Origin: Thiomicrorhabdus immobilis | Lineage (GTDB): Bacteria; Pseudomonadota; Gammaproteobacteria; Thiomicrospirales; Thiomicrospiraceae | Length of the DNA stretch: 64,000 nucleotides | Direction of reading: 5' to 3' | Assembly: GCF_021654855.1 (NCBI RefSeq) | Contig: NZ_AP024202.1 | Location: 2,170,001 to 2,234,000 of the forward strand | In this document: positions 46,498 to 55,543 of the stretch, piece by piece | How the letters are laid out: each line of letters begins with the position of its first letter | How positions within the stretch are numbered: the first letter of the stretch is position 1 | Made by a program: the position numbers and the translations under genes | The notes under the pieces: generated by a model | Seen by the model: only the letters and a program-made list of their open reading frames with translations | The model's database searches: none | Told to the model about the DNA's origin: nothing

Positions 46498-46890
46498 TTA
46501 GTCTTTTGAGATGATATTGTCTAACGACTCAAATGCCGTAGGACGTCCTTTCTCGTTTAACGCCACCCCCAAAGTTCTAGCGGCCAGCATTAATTGGCCA
46601 TCAACCGTGCGGTAGATTTTTTGCACAAAAGCAAATTTCACACGCGACTCTTTTTCCAGCTCAACGGTGATATAGAAATCATCACCCGGCTTTAATGATT
46701 GTTTGTAATCCAGCTCCGCTCTCACCACCACCAGATGAATACCTTGATTGGCCAAAGCGACAAAATCGATTTCATTTTCAAGCAAAAAGTCATGACGGCT
46801 GTGCTCTAAATAATTCTGATATACCGCATTATTGACCACACCTTGAATATCACACTCATAATCACGCACTTTCATATTGATTTTAAACAT
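46498..46890 (-). CDS. Hotdog-fold acyl-CoA thioesterase (4HBT/YbgC-like)
   Basis: 130 residues. The 4-hydroxybenzoyl-CoA thioesterase motif Y-E-C-D-I-Q-G-V-V-N-N-A-V-Y-Q-N-Y-L-E-H-S-R holds the active site (Asp and the N-x-x-Y-x-x-Y-x-E pattern). V-V-x-A-E-L-D-Y-K-Q-S-L-K-P-G-D follows. Such enzymes release fatty acids or small acids from CoA. Substrate unknown. It is a single gene between the two fcc units and divergent from radC. Confidence 0.8.
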   Translation of the reverse strand: MFKINMKVRDYECDIQGVVNNAVYQNYLEHSRHDFLLENEIDFVALANQGIHLVVVRAELDYKQSLKPGDDFYITVELEKESRVKFAFVQKIYRTVDGQLMLAARTLGVALNEKGRPTAFESLDNIISKD

Positions 46891-47016
46891 TGCTTTACTA
46901 CGACCTTTTACTTAATATAAAACTGATTTTGAACAACACTTTACTATCATACAAACCGTTTTTAAAGCATGTTAGATTTATTTATCTTCATGACTTCAAC
47001 TTGAGTGTATACAAAA

Positions 47017-47697
47017 ATGTCTATATCCGACTGGCATGAAAACGACCGACCTCGTGAAAAACTCTTGAAGTTTGGCGAGCAACACCTTGCCGATGCAGAA
47101 TTATTGGCGATATTCCTAAGGGTGGGAGTGAAAGGTAAAAGTGCGGTGGATTTAGCTCAAGACTTATTGGATGAATTTGGCAGTTTGCATAACCTCCTCA
47201 ATGCGACTCAAGAGGAGTTCTGTACCGCCAAAGGTTTAGGCCCGGCAAAATATGTTCAGCTAAGAGCCGTGTTGGAAATGTCTCGTCGCCATTTTGAATC
47301 TGGATTGCAAAAAACCGATGCGTTTACCAGTCCGGAGCTGGTGGCGCAGTTTCTCTCTCATGAACTTGCACACCAATCTCGTGAACGTTTCGGAATTTTA
47401 CTGCTAGACCAACAACACCAATTGATTCGATTACAGATCCTATTTGAAGGCACCCTAAACCAAGCTGAAGTACATGCCAGAGAAGTGGTGAAAAGTGCAT
47501 TGGAACATAATGCGGCGGCCGTGATTCTAACCCACAACCACCCTTCGGGCGATCCATCCCCCAGCCAGGCGGATATCCAACTTACAAAATCATTAAGCCA
47601 AGCTTTAAAACTGATTGAAGTGCGCACTCTTGACCATATCATTATCGGTGATAAAGGACGCTGGCACTCTCTTGCACAACACAATCAAATGCCTTAA
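47017..47697 (+). CDS. radC: RadC-family JAMM protein
   Basis: 226 residues from the ATG at 47017 (M-S-I-S-D-W). A UPF/HhH-like N-terminal domain (about 10-95) contains R-P-R-E-K-L-L and [15 protein letters not shown] metalloprotease-like domain follows, with E-V-H-A-R-E-V-V and the metal motif [11 protein letters not shown]-x-A-D. The function of RadC is unsettled; a DNA-repair role is disputed. In E. coli it is next to rpmB-rpmG and coaBC, which here are 10 kb and 5 kb off. Confidence 0.93.
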   Translation: MSISDWHENDRPREKLLKFGEQHLADAELLAIFLRVGVKGKSAVDLAQDLLDEFGSLHNLLNATQEEFCTAKGLGPAKYVQLRAVLEMSRRHFESGLQKTDAFTSPELVAQFLSHELAHQSRERFGILLLDQQHQLIRLQILFEGTLNQAEVHAREVVKSALEHNAAAVILTHNHPSGDPSPSQADIQLTKSLSQALKLIEVRTLDHIIIGDKGRWHSLAQHNQMP

Positions 47698-47739
47698 CAA
47701 ATAGACATACCTTCGCAAACTGATCAAACAATTTAAGTT

Positions 47740-47751
47740 ACCAGGCATGAT
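47740..47751. repeat. Diverged palindrome copy (10/12) at radC/fccB junction
   Basis: ACCAGGCATGAT, two mismatches, between convergent radC and fccB copy 2. Confidence 0.4.
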
Positions 47752-47763
47752 AAGCTTTAGAGC

Positions 47764-49068
47764 CTAACCAAAGGTATCTGCAAATAAATTATTTGCCCAT
47801 TTTAACATCGGTTGCAAATACACCTCACTAGGTTCTGGTGCAGCATTACCAGCACTAACTTCCATCAAACCCGTACCCGAATTAAAACGCCAAGCTTTCC
47901 CTGCCCAATTAATTTTGCTTTGGGTGACTGGCGCCGAACAACCAACAGTTGTTATAGGTGTAGCATAAGGTAAATCTCCCGCCATGGTTCTTAAGATAGC
48001 ATCTACGCAAATTTTGGCTTGAGCATTGGCTGCTTGACCACCTTTAACTTGGGTAGTAGCTTGAGAATCCCCTAAAATATAGATATTTTCTTTACCTGCA
48101 ACGGTTGATTCATAAGTTAATGGGTTAATCGGTGCCCAATTATCAACATTCAACCCTGCATCAAAAATAATGGAACCTGCTTTATGATCTGCAATTAAGT
48201 TAATCACATCCGCTTCAATAATCTCAAAAGGGCCTCCCGACTGGCTAAAAGTAACAGATCGACCATTACCTTCTGCATCACCAGAATTGACACTAATCAC
48301 CTCTATATTTGGACGGTACTCCACTCCAAATTCGGTATAAAGTGCATGAAACATGTCCGCTTCGATTGAAATTTCCGGCTGAGCATCTAACACAATAACA
48401 TTAGCTTTTTTATTATTAACGCGTAAATAATCGGCTACGGTACTCGCTCGTTCATAAGGCCCTGGAGGACAACGATAAGGAAGTTTTGGTACTTTAATTA
48501 CCAAAGTTCCACCCACCGGAAAATCTGCCAACTGCTGTTGTAAAGTAACCAGTTGCTCTCTTCCACTCCAAGCGTGAGGTAATTTAGTTTTATCCCAACC
48601 CGGAACATCAATAAAATCAATTCCAGGCGCAAGAATCAAACGATCATAACTGATGGTACTCACACCATCCGATAACGTTACGGTTTTTCCAGCTGAATCA
48701 ACCGCTGTTACACGATCTTTAACAAGATTTACACCATGAATACCTGTTAAACGACTGTAACCAAAATCTAATTTCTCAACCTCTAATTGACTAGTCACCA
48801 CCATGCCGCTCAGTATGGGCGAACTAAACTTATCATTAGGTTCAATCAAAGTCACATTTACCGTGTCTTTACCCCAAATTTTTAAATATTTAGCCGCAGT
48901 AGCACCGCCAAAACCACCACCAACCACAACAATGTGCGGTACATCAGCAAAAGCCCTTAAGCTTGTTAGTCCTGATAACCCTGCTAACAATCCAACGCCC
49001 GATTTGAGTAATTGACGACGTGACCAAATAGCTTGACTAATTTCTAATTGAACCGTTGATTTACTCAT
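47764..49068 (-). CDS. fccB: Flavocytochrome c sulfide dehydrogenase, flavoprotein subunit (copy 2)
   Basis: 434 residues from the ATG at 49068, with AGGAGGG upstream and the fccA stop 2 bases away. Tat motif S-R-R-Q-L-L-K, FAD site V-V-G-G-G-F-G-G-A-T (48-57), R-C-P-P-G-P-Y-E-R-A (Cys200), I-L-G-D-S-Q-A-T, and the C-terminal FCSD domain with V-G-C (Cys377). The covalent-FAD cysteine is again missing (F-S-S-P-I-L-S-G, 81-88). It is clearly paralogous to copy 1 along its whole length but moderately diverged, so the two may differ in sulfide affinity or expression. Confidence 0.9.
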   Translation of the reverse strand: MSKSTVQLEISQAIWSRRQLLKSGVGLLAGLSGLTSLRAFADVPHIVVVGGGFGGATAAKYLKIWGKDTVNVTLIEPNDKFSSPILSGMVVTSQLEVEKLDFGYSRLTGIHGVNLVKDRVTAVDSAGKTVTLSDGVSTISYDRLILAPGIDFIDVPGWDKTKLPHAWSGREQLVTLQQQLADFPVGGTLVIKVPKLPYRCPPGPYERASTVADYLRVNNKKANVIVLDAQPEISIEADMFHALYTEFGVEYRPNIEVISVNSGDAEGNGRSVTFSQSGGPFEIIEADVINLIADHKAGSIIFDAGLNVDNWAPINPLTYESTVAGKENIYILGDSQATTQVKGGQAANAQAKICVDAILRTMAGDLPYATPITTVGCSAPVTQSKINWAGKAWRFNSGTGLMEVSAGNAAPEPSEVYLQPMLKWANNLFADTFG

Positions 49069-49070
49069 GA

Positions 49071-49505
49071 TCACTGCCCTCCTGCTGGTGTGTAATTGAC
49101 TTTAGAATAGTAGCTTTTTAACAGGTCTACCTCAGCTTCGGTATATGCAAGCGCATGAAGATGCATCATATTGTCTACATATGAAAGGTCTTGGTAATCG
49201 GTCATTGCTGTACCCACTGCACCAGAACCATATAAATCAGGCCAATTTGCCACAGCCACACCATAAGTACCATGGCACTGTGCACATTGCGATGCCAATA
49301 AACGAGCTCCAGCAGGTAAGTTTGTAGCTGCAGGATCTAAAGTCACTGCACTATAATCCACACTATCAATCGGAAAATAGATACCACTATCAGAAATCTG
49401 TTCAGAGGACGAAGATTCAAAACATCCCACTAAAAATATTGGTAACAGTACCACCCCCCAAATACCTAGATGTCGTTTTATTTTGAGTGTTTTTAGCCTA
49501 TTCAT
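49071..49505 (-). CDS. fccA: FccA cytochrome c lipoprotein subunit (copy 2)
   Basis: 144 residues. The signal ends F-L-V-G-C (lipobox), a short spacer follows, then a mono-haem domain with C-A-Q-C-H at 74-78 and a Met-rich N-M-M-H-L-H-A stretch that should give the sixth ligand. The distance from haem motif to C-terminus (66 residues) equals that in copy 1, so copy 1 is this protein plus an Asp-rich insertion. It would take electrons from the partner FccB and pass them to the cytochrome pool. Confidence 0.85.
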   Translation of the reverse strand: MNRLKTLKIKRHLGIWGVVLLPIFLVGCFESSSSEQISDSGIYFPIDSVDYSAVTLDPAATNLPAGARLLASQCAQCHGTYGVAVANWPDLYGSGAVGTAMTDYQDLSYVDNMMHLHALAYTEAEVDLLKSYYSKVNYTPAGGQ

Positions 49506-49778
49506 CTTTCAACCCCTTATAACTAGTAATTTCACTTAAACAATACAACTTTATACAAGGAGAATACAACACTCAATATAGTAGAGTTTTATAAAACTTT
49601 TGTATGCAGTAAAAGCTCTTCACCCGAAAGGATTATTTAAATAGAAAAACGATAAATAGATGACCTAAATCAAGATAGTAGAAAAATAGCAAAACGAATA
49701 AAGAGCAATTACTGGTAAGATGGACGGGCTATTCGTTTTAAGAAAATGTCTACTAAGTATCTATAAAAGGTTAACTGT

Positions 49779-52700
49779 ATGCGGCCAACAAACATGGGTA
49801 TGTTAAAAAAAATAATCGTTGCATTACTTTTCACCCTTTTTCAACTAACCAGTGCGATTGCAGCAAAATCAGAGCAAACTAAAGAATTAAGCACACAACA
49901 GGTGTCAATCGACGACCTACAATCACTTAGTCAAGCAATCAGCCAATCCGAGAATTTAACCGATAGTGAAAAAAACACCCTAGGCTTACAGGTCAATCAA
50001 ATACAAAGCTGGATCAACTCTACAACCCAATCTAAACAGGAGTTGCAACAACATCAGCAAGAGATCTCCAATATTGATAAACGTACTATTGAAATCAAAG
50101 CCTCTCTTAAAAAACTCGAAGAGCAAGTCAAAACCAGCCAAACATTAACCCAAACCGGTAACTCAATAGAAAACCTATCTAGCATTCTCAATACCGCCGA
50201 GAATGCTTTGGATGAAGCCAATCAAACCTATTTAAAGTGGGATTCAGCCCTGAATAACCTGCAACTACTCGCAGCGGATGGCGCCAAACAAAGAAGCGCC
50301 ATTGAAGAGGCTTTAAACAAACTTTCAAAAACCAATCAACCTCTTTCTCCAACCGGTAATCAGCAAGACTTAAAACAGCAAGTTGAACATATGGTGGTCA
50401 ACTCAAGGTTGATGCTGCTCCATAGCAAACGCGATTTACTTCAATTCCAGTTGGACAACATGGAAGCCTTGACCAAAAACGCCCAGGCGGAACGTGATTA
50501 CTGGCAGGCCAACAAGACCTTGCAACTGCAAGTCGTTAACCATCTGCAAGCGATTGTGCAGGGACAAAAAACCGCCCTGGCGGAAAGTGAACTGGAGCAA
50601 ACCGTTAAAACCTTGGTTGACACCAACAGCCCTTTGTACGCCATTCAGGCCAAATTGATTGAGGTGCAGAAAAATAAGACGGCTTTGACACGCCAAGAAA
50701 ATCAGGTGCAGCAACAGATAAATTCCATTATCGATACCAATAACTCCTTGCAAGCCGATTTTACTAGAGATAAACAAATTGTCGAATTGAAAGGCTCTCG
50801 CGACATTGTCGCTCAAGTGCTGCATAAACGTGTGGATACACTCTCCAGCATTCATATCCAAAAGTCTAAAGCCTTAAAGATTAATGACCAGCTTAACCAA
50901 GCGGTTTTAGCACAAATCCTCCTCAGTGAAAAATTGCGAGAAGCCACTCAGCAATCACCAGAACTCTTGTTGGCATCGCTATTGCCAAGAAATACCCAAT
51001 TCACCGAACAAGAAACCGCCGACCTTGAAGAAAAAGCACTACAACTTCAACAAAAATACATTGATGCCGCCAAAGAGCTACAAAGCCTATACCCTGGATT
51101 CATCAGCAAGCTGTCTGAATTGAACTCCGTGTATTTAAAACAGCAACAACAGGTTCAAGAATACACCCAGTTTTTAAACAATCATCTGTTATGGCTACCT
51201 AATGTAGAGGTGGAATCCCTGTTCTCTCCTAGCGCTTTAAAGGCGAGTTTGCAGTGGTTTTTTGCCCCTGAAAATTACAATGGTTTATTTACCGATATTA
51301 ATGATGTGATTAGCAACCAAAAAACGAATATTGTGATTTGGTTAATATTAATCATGGCCTTAACCGCGATGCGTAAGCGCATTAAAGAGGAGCTTGAACA
51401 GAGCGCCATTAAAATCATCTCGATTCGCACCGACTCTTTAATCTATACCTTAAAGGCGGCTTTTTTCACCTTTACCCTAATCATATTGCTACCACTGGTT
51501 TTAGTGGGTGCGGCGACACTATTCAATGATTTAAACACCCCCTCAGAATACACCCAGCGTTTAACCAATAGCCTGATGAATGCCGGTGTATTAATCTTCG
51601 TTTTAGGCGGGTTACAGCAAGTATGCAGGCCTGGTGGGTTAGCCGAAAAGCATTTTCACTGGAGCATCAGCAGTGTTAAGTCTATCTATCGCGAACTGAA
51701 ATGGGCTATTCCCATAGGGGTCATCTTAATTATCATCATTGGTTTGAACACCGATTCGGTCGGCCCATCCAATCGACAATTAATTGGACGTCTCGGTTTT
51801 ATTGCCTTGATGGCGGGACTGTTCATTCTGTTTTATCGTTTATGGTCACCAAACAGTGACATTATGCGCATGGCGAATAATCAAGCTCAGAGACATAGCT
51901 GGGTACAACTGCATTTCATCTGGTTCCCGCTGCTATTAGTGATTCCAATACTTTTGACGTGGAGCACCCTTTCTGGCTACTACTACTCGTCACTGGTATT
52001 GGCGGAGCGCATGAACTGGACAGCGGGATTGATATTAATCATCTACATGTTGAGAGAACTGTTGCTCAGAGGTATTTATTTATCCGAACGCAAAGCCCAT
52101 TTTGAAGAACGCATCAAACAACAAGAGGCTTTAATCGCCGCACAACAAGAGAATGAAACTTCGCCTAAAGCCAGTAGCGAACTGCCCAACATTGAAGAGC
52201 CTGAACTCAATTACGACAAACTCAACAACCAGGTCAAACAAACGGTTAACCTAGGTTATTTTTTAGCCTTGGCGGTCGGTTTATGGCTGCTGTGGAGCGA
52301 TATCTTCCTGGCGCTAAACTTGATCAACGACAGCACCTTGCCTCTTTTGAAGTCACAAATGGTGGATGGTGTCATCCAACAGGTTCCATTGACCTTGGCT
52401 GACTTGATTCAAGGCCTGGTTTTAGGCGCGGTCACTCTATTATTGGCTAAAAACCTACCTGGTATTTTAGAGTTTACCCTACTCAAATACCTGCCGATCA
52501 GTAATGCCGCCCGTTATGCGATTAGCTCGTTAACTCAATACATTATCGCCATCATCGGTTTTATCCTGATTTTTAGAGCCTTGGGAATTGAGTGGTCAAA
52601 CATTCAGTGGTTGGTTGCAGCCCTTTCAGTCGGTTTGGGTTTTGGTCTGCAAGAAATTGTGGCCAACTTCGTGAGCGGGATTATCTTGTTGTTTGAACAA

Positions 52701-53210
52701 CCTATCCGAGTTGGTGACATCGTCACGGTGGATGGCGTGACAGGTAAAGTCTCAAAAATCCGCATTCGTGCCACGACCATTGTCAACTGGGATCGACAAG
52801 AACTCATCATCCCCAACAAACAGATCATTACCGGACAACTAATCAACTGGTCACTGTCTGACCCGATAAACCGAGTGACAATCAATGTAGGCATTGCCTA
52901 TGGTAGCGATGTTAAACAAGCGATGGCGCTGATTTTACAAGCCGCCCAAGAAAACCCAGAAGTCTTAAAAGACCCCGAACCTTCGGTTATTTTTACAAAT
53001 TTTGGCGACAATTCATTAGAACTCACCCTTAGAGCATTCAGTAATGATATAGAAAATTTAATTGGCATTAAGTCTGAGTTACGCAATGCCATTAACGACA
53101 AATTGAACCAAGCCGAGATTGTGGTTTCATTCCCACAAAGAGATGTTCACCTGGATACTTCGGAGCCTCTAGAGATTCATTTAACACGCAGCGAAAAACC
53201 AACAAAATAA
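49779..53210 (+). CDS. Large MscS-family channel (MscK/KefA-like)
   Basis: 1143 residues, of MscK size. A signal peptide (about 6-29) is followed by a long Gln-rich periplasmic coiled coil (about 35-480), about ten or eleven membrane helices (about 515-935), and the MscS core. The pore helix has L-S-V-G-L-G-F-G-L-Q-E-I-V-A-N-F-V-S-G, then E-Q-P-I-R-V-G-D-I-V-T, I-P-N-K and the beta domain to the end. It would gate on membrane tension, and MscK in E. coli also responds to potassium. The start at 49779 is uncertain; in-frame ATGs at 49794 and 49800 are alternatives. A second, small mscS lies at 30.2 kb. Confidence 0.9.
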   Translation: MRPTNMGMLKKIIVALLFTLFQLTSAIAAKSEQTKELSTQQVSIDDLQSLSQAISQSENLTDSEKNTLGLQVNQIQSWINSTTQSKQELQQHQQEISNIDKRTIEIKASLKKLEEQVKTSQTLTQTGNSIENLSSILNTAENALDEANQTYLKWDSALNNLQLLAADGAKQRSAIEEALNKLSKTNQPLSPTGNQQDLKQQVEHMVVNSRLMLLHSKRDLLQFQLDNMEALTKNAQAERDYWQANKTLQLQVVNHLQAIVQGQKTALAESELEQTVKTLVDTNSPLYAIQAKLIEVQKNKTALTRQENQVQQQINSIIDTNNSLQADFTRDKQIVELKGSRDIVAQVLHKRVDTLSSIHIQKSKALKINDQLNQAVLAQILLSEKLREATQQSPELLLASLLPRNTQFTEQETADLEEKALQLQQKYIDAAKELQSLYPGFISKLSELNSVYLKQQQQVQEYTQFLNNHLLWLPNVEVESLFSPSALKASLQWFFAPENYNGLFTDINDVISNQKTNIVIWLILIMALTAMRKRIKEELEQSAIKIISIRTDSLIYTLKAAFFTFTLIILLPLVLVGAATLFNDLNTPSEYTQRLTNSLMNAGVLIFVLGGLQQVCRPGGLAEKHFHWSISSVKSIYRELKWAIPIGVILIIIIGLNTDSVGPSNRQLIGRLGFIALMAGLFILFYRLWSPNSDIMRMANNQAQRHSWVQLHFIWFPLLLVIPILLTWSTLSGYYYSSLVLAERMNWTAGLILIIYMLRELLLRGIYLSERKAHFEERIKQQEALIAAQQENETSPKASSELPNIEEPELNYDKLNNQVKQTVNLGYFLALAVGLWLLWSDIFLALNLINDSTLPLLKSQMVDGVIQQVPLTLADLIQGLVLGAVTLLLAKNLPGILEFTLLKYLPISNAARYAISSLTQYIIAIIGFILIFRALGIEWSNIQWLVAALSVGLGFGLQEIVANFVSGIILLFEQPIRVGDIVTVDGVTGKVSKIRIRATTIVNWDRQELIIPNKQIITGQLINWSLSDPINRVTINVGIAYGSDVKQAMALILQAAQENPEVLKDPEPSVIFTNFGDNSLELTLRAFSNDIENLIGIKSELRNAINDKLNQAEIVVSFPQRDVHLDTSEPLEIHLTRSEKPTK

Positions 53211-53530
53211 TTCCTACCAGGCCTGGTGTTTTTTTAAACCCTTTTAAAATAATGCTAGTAACCTGGAACGACAAAAACATGTAATCAAATTTTAATATTA
53301 ATCTCACTCAAACCAAGTTTTTCAGCAACCCATAAAAACATAAGTGATTACTTATACCTTATAAAATAACGAAAAGTAATAAATCCATACCTCCTATTGC
53401 TCAGTTTCCTTATTTTCATGTCATTTTTATTTAAATAAATTTCTATCTTCAGTTAATAACGCTGTAACAACTCCTCCTTAGAATTTCGTCTCGAAAATAA
53501 CACTTATTCGAAACTACTTAGGAATATTAA
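53211..53530. other. Intergenic region before PhoX-like gene
   Basis: 320 AT-rich bases. It holds palindrome copy 10 and a T-run just after the channel gene. I see no ORF, no RNA gene and no convincing Pho box. The promoter of the PhoX-like gene should be here. Confidence 0.5.
53216..53227. repeat. Palindrome ACCAGGCCTGGT, exact copy 10
   Basis: Exact match 5 bases past the channel stop and followed by GTTTTTTT, so it may help termination. Confidence 0.95.
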
Positions 53531-55354
53531 ATGAAACTTAAAACTTTAAATGTCGCTATTGCTACAGCGCTTTCAGTATCTGCATTAACGCTTATGGGCT
53601 GCACACCTGAAGATGGCGTGAATGGAATCGATGGTTCAACTTATTCAACAGACTTATCTTTTACTGCGATAGCTCCTGCAATTACTGATGAAGAAAAGAA
53701 CAGTATTCGTGCCACAGAAGAAGTCACCATTGCAGGTGAGTCACAAACTATCGGCTACCACACTCTTATCAAGACTGGTGACACCAACAATGGTGAAACA
53801 TTTGGGGTTGTAAAAGACTATACCGATACGGTTATTACCGAATTAGACGGTTCTCCAGTTCTATGTAATGGTACCGATACCGGAACAGGATCTGGCCTTG
53901 ATCATTTTTCATTCTTACAGAAAAATGGAAAAATCTACTCAGTCGCTCAGTTCGAGTGTGCTCCTGGTGCGATGTATATGAGTGAATTAGAGCAAAATGC
54001 AGAAGGTCAGTTAAGCGTTAAAGCAAACACATTGCAATTTGTTAGCCAAAAAGAAGAGTTTGGTGGCTGGGTTCACTGTGCAGGTATGACAACACCGTGG
54101 AACTCACATTTAGGTTCCGAAGAATATGAACCAAACGCTGCTGCACCTGGCGGTACTTACTATAATGAAGTCAGTAACAAATACTGGGGAAATGCCGCTT
54201 TAAACAACCCTTATTATTATGGTTGGACACCAGAAGTTAAAGTCAACGTAGATGGAACCCCTGACTATGCTAAACATTATGCAATGGGGCGTTTCGCTCA
54301 TGAATTAGCTTATGTCATGCCTGACAACAAAACGGTTTATCTTTCTGACGATGGTACTGACGTTGGCTTATTCATGTTTGTAGCAGACACAGCAGAAGAT
54401 TTAAGCTCTGGTCAACTCTATGCAGCTAAGTGGAACCAAACCTCTAACAGCGGTTTAGGTGAAGCGGTTATCACGTGGATTGATTTAGGTCATTCTGATA
54501 ACGCGACAATCAAAAACCTATTAGATCCAGATAGCGACTATACAACCAATGACGGTATTACCTTTGCTGACGTTTTCGCAACCGAACCACCCACTGGAAC
54601 GACTTGTCCAACAGTAGGTTTTACTTATACGGATACAGCGAATGGTGCTGAGTGTTTACAACTTAAAGATATCAACGGCGATACCCTTGTTGATGCCGCT
54701 GATGAAGCTTTGGCAGCTCGCTTGGAAACCCGTCGTATGGCCGCTTATAAGGGCGCAACAACTGAGTTCAAAAAAGAAGAAGGTATCACATTCAATGAAC
54801 GTGACAACAAGCTTTATATCGCCATGTCGAATGTAGGTAGCTCTATGACGGATGGTGCCGGAGATATTGATGTTGCTTCTAACGGTTGTGGTGGTGTTTA
54901 TGCATTAGATGTGGCTACCAACCAAATGATTGGAACAAACTATGCGGCATACAGCATGAAAGGGTTAATTGCAGGAAAACCAACTGATTACACAGGTACA
55001 CCTCTAGAGGGAAATACTTGTGATGTAGATGGTATCGCTAGCCCTGATAACGTAACGTTCCTTAAAGACAGTGACATCCTTGTTATTGGTGAAGACACGA
55101 GTGCTCACCCAAATGATATGGCTTGGGCTTATAACATCAAAAATGGCACTATGGAAAGAATCTTTACTGGACCACATGGTTCAGAAACGACTTCTCCATT
55201 CTGGCATAAAGATATCAATGGTACAGGCTACCTAACGATGACGGTTCAGCATCCTTTCGGTGAAGTAAGTGGTAGTTACGTTCGCCCTGCTGGTGTGGAA
55301 ACCAAATCTGAAGCGGGTTATATCGGACCTTTTGATTTCTCTAAACTGAAGTAA
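53531..55354 (+). CDS. PhoX-like (DUF839) lipoprotein
   Basis: 607 residues. A lipoprotein signal ends T-L-M-G-C (Cys24), then a short collagen-like G-x-x stretch. The rest is a PhoX-type beta-propeller: P-W-N-S-H-L-G-S-E-E-Y-E-P-N, M-G-R-F-A-H-E-L-A-Y-V, Y-L-S-D-D-G-T, G-I-T-F-N-E-R-D-N-K-L-Y-I-A-M-S, and S-P-D-N-V-T-F. D-I-N-G-D-T-L-V-D-A-A-D-E looks like an inserted EF-hand. PhoX phosphatases use calcium and iron and are usually Tat-exported; this one uses Sec and a lipid anchor. Phosphatase activity is likely but unproven. AGGAATA precedes the start. Confidence 0.78.
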   Translation: MKLKTLNVAIATALSVSALTLMGCTPEDGVNGIDGSTYSTDLSFTAIAPAITDEEKNSIRATEEVTIAGESQTIGYHTLIKTGDTNNGETFGVVKDYTDTVITELDGSPVLCNGTDTGTGSGLDHFSFLQKNGKIYSVAQFECAPGAMYMSELEQNAEGQLSVKANTLQFVSQKEEFGGWVHCAGMTTPWNSHLGSEEYEPNAAAPGGTYYNEVSNKYWGNAALNNPYYYGWTPEVKVNVDGTPDYAKHYAMGRFAHELAYVMPDNKTVYLSDDGTDVGLFMFVADTAEDLSSGQLYAAKWNQTSNSGLGEAVITWIDLGHSDNATIKNLLDPDSDYTTNDGITFADVFATEPPTGTTCPTVGFTYTDTANGAECLQLKDINGDTLVDAADEALAARLETRRMAAYKGATTEFKKEEGITFNERDNKLYIAMSNVGSSMTDGAGDIDVASNGCGGVYALDVATNQMIGTNYAAYSMKGLIAGKPTDYTGTPLEGNTCDVDGIASPDNVTFLKDSDILVIGEDTSAHPNDMAWAYNIKNGTMERIFTGPHGSETTSPFWHKDINGTGYLTMTVQHPFGEVSGSYVRPAGVETKSEAGYIGPFDFSKLK

Positions 55355-55391
55355 ATCAAGAACACAAGAGACTCGGCTCTCTTTATCACTC

Positions 55392-55423
55392 AAAGCCTCT
55401 TTCTTTTTGAAAGAGGCTTTTTA
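55392..55423 (+). terminator. Rho-independent terminator after PhoX-like gene
   Basis: AAAGCCTCTTTC pairs with GAAAGAGGCTTT around TTTT, followed by a T-tract. Confidence 0.9.
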
Positions 55424-55464
55424 CATTTATTCATAGTGCTTAAATGACTAAACCCAAAAAGGTC

Positions 55465-55514
55465 ATTTAACAAAATTACATGCCTTTTTAAAAAGGCATG
55501 TAATTTTGTTAAAT
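55465..55514. repeat. 50-bp perfect palindrome upstream of dihaem lipoprotein gene
   Basis: Two 25-base arms (55465-55489 and 55490-55514), perfectly complementary with no spacer, starting ATTTAACAAAATTACATGCC. It lies 29 bases before the start codon and just after a terminator. As RNA it would form a hairpin of over 20 bp next to the ribosome site. No T-tract follows. Confidence 0.9.
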
Positions 55515-55543
55515 CACTTTTGATTCATTAAGGATTGACTTGC

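Noticed and set aside
53440-53520. Pho box before the PhoX-like gene
   Set aside because: Only one CTGTAA half is visible, and the second half is not at the 11-base spacing a Pho box needs.
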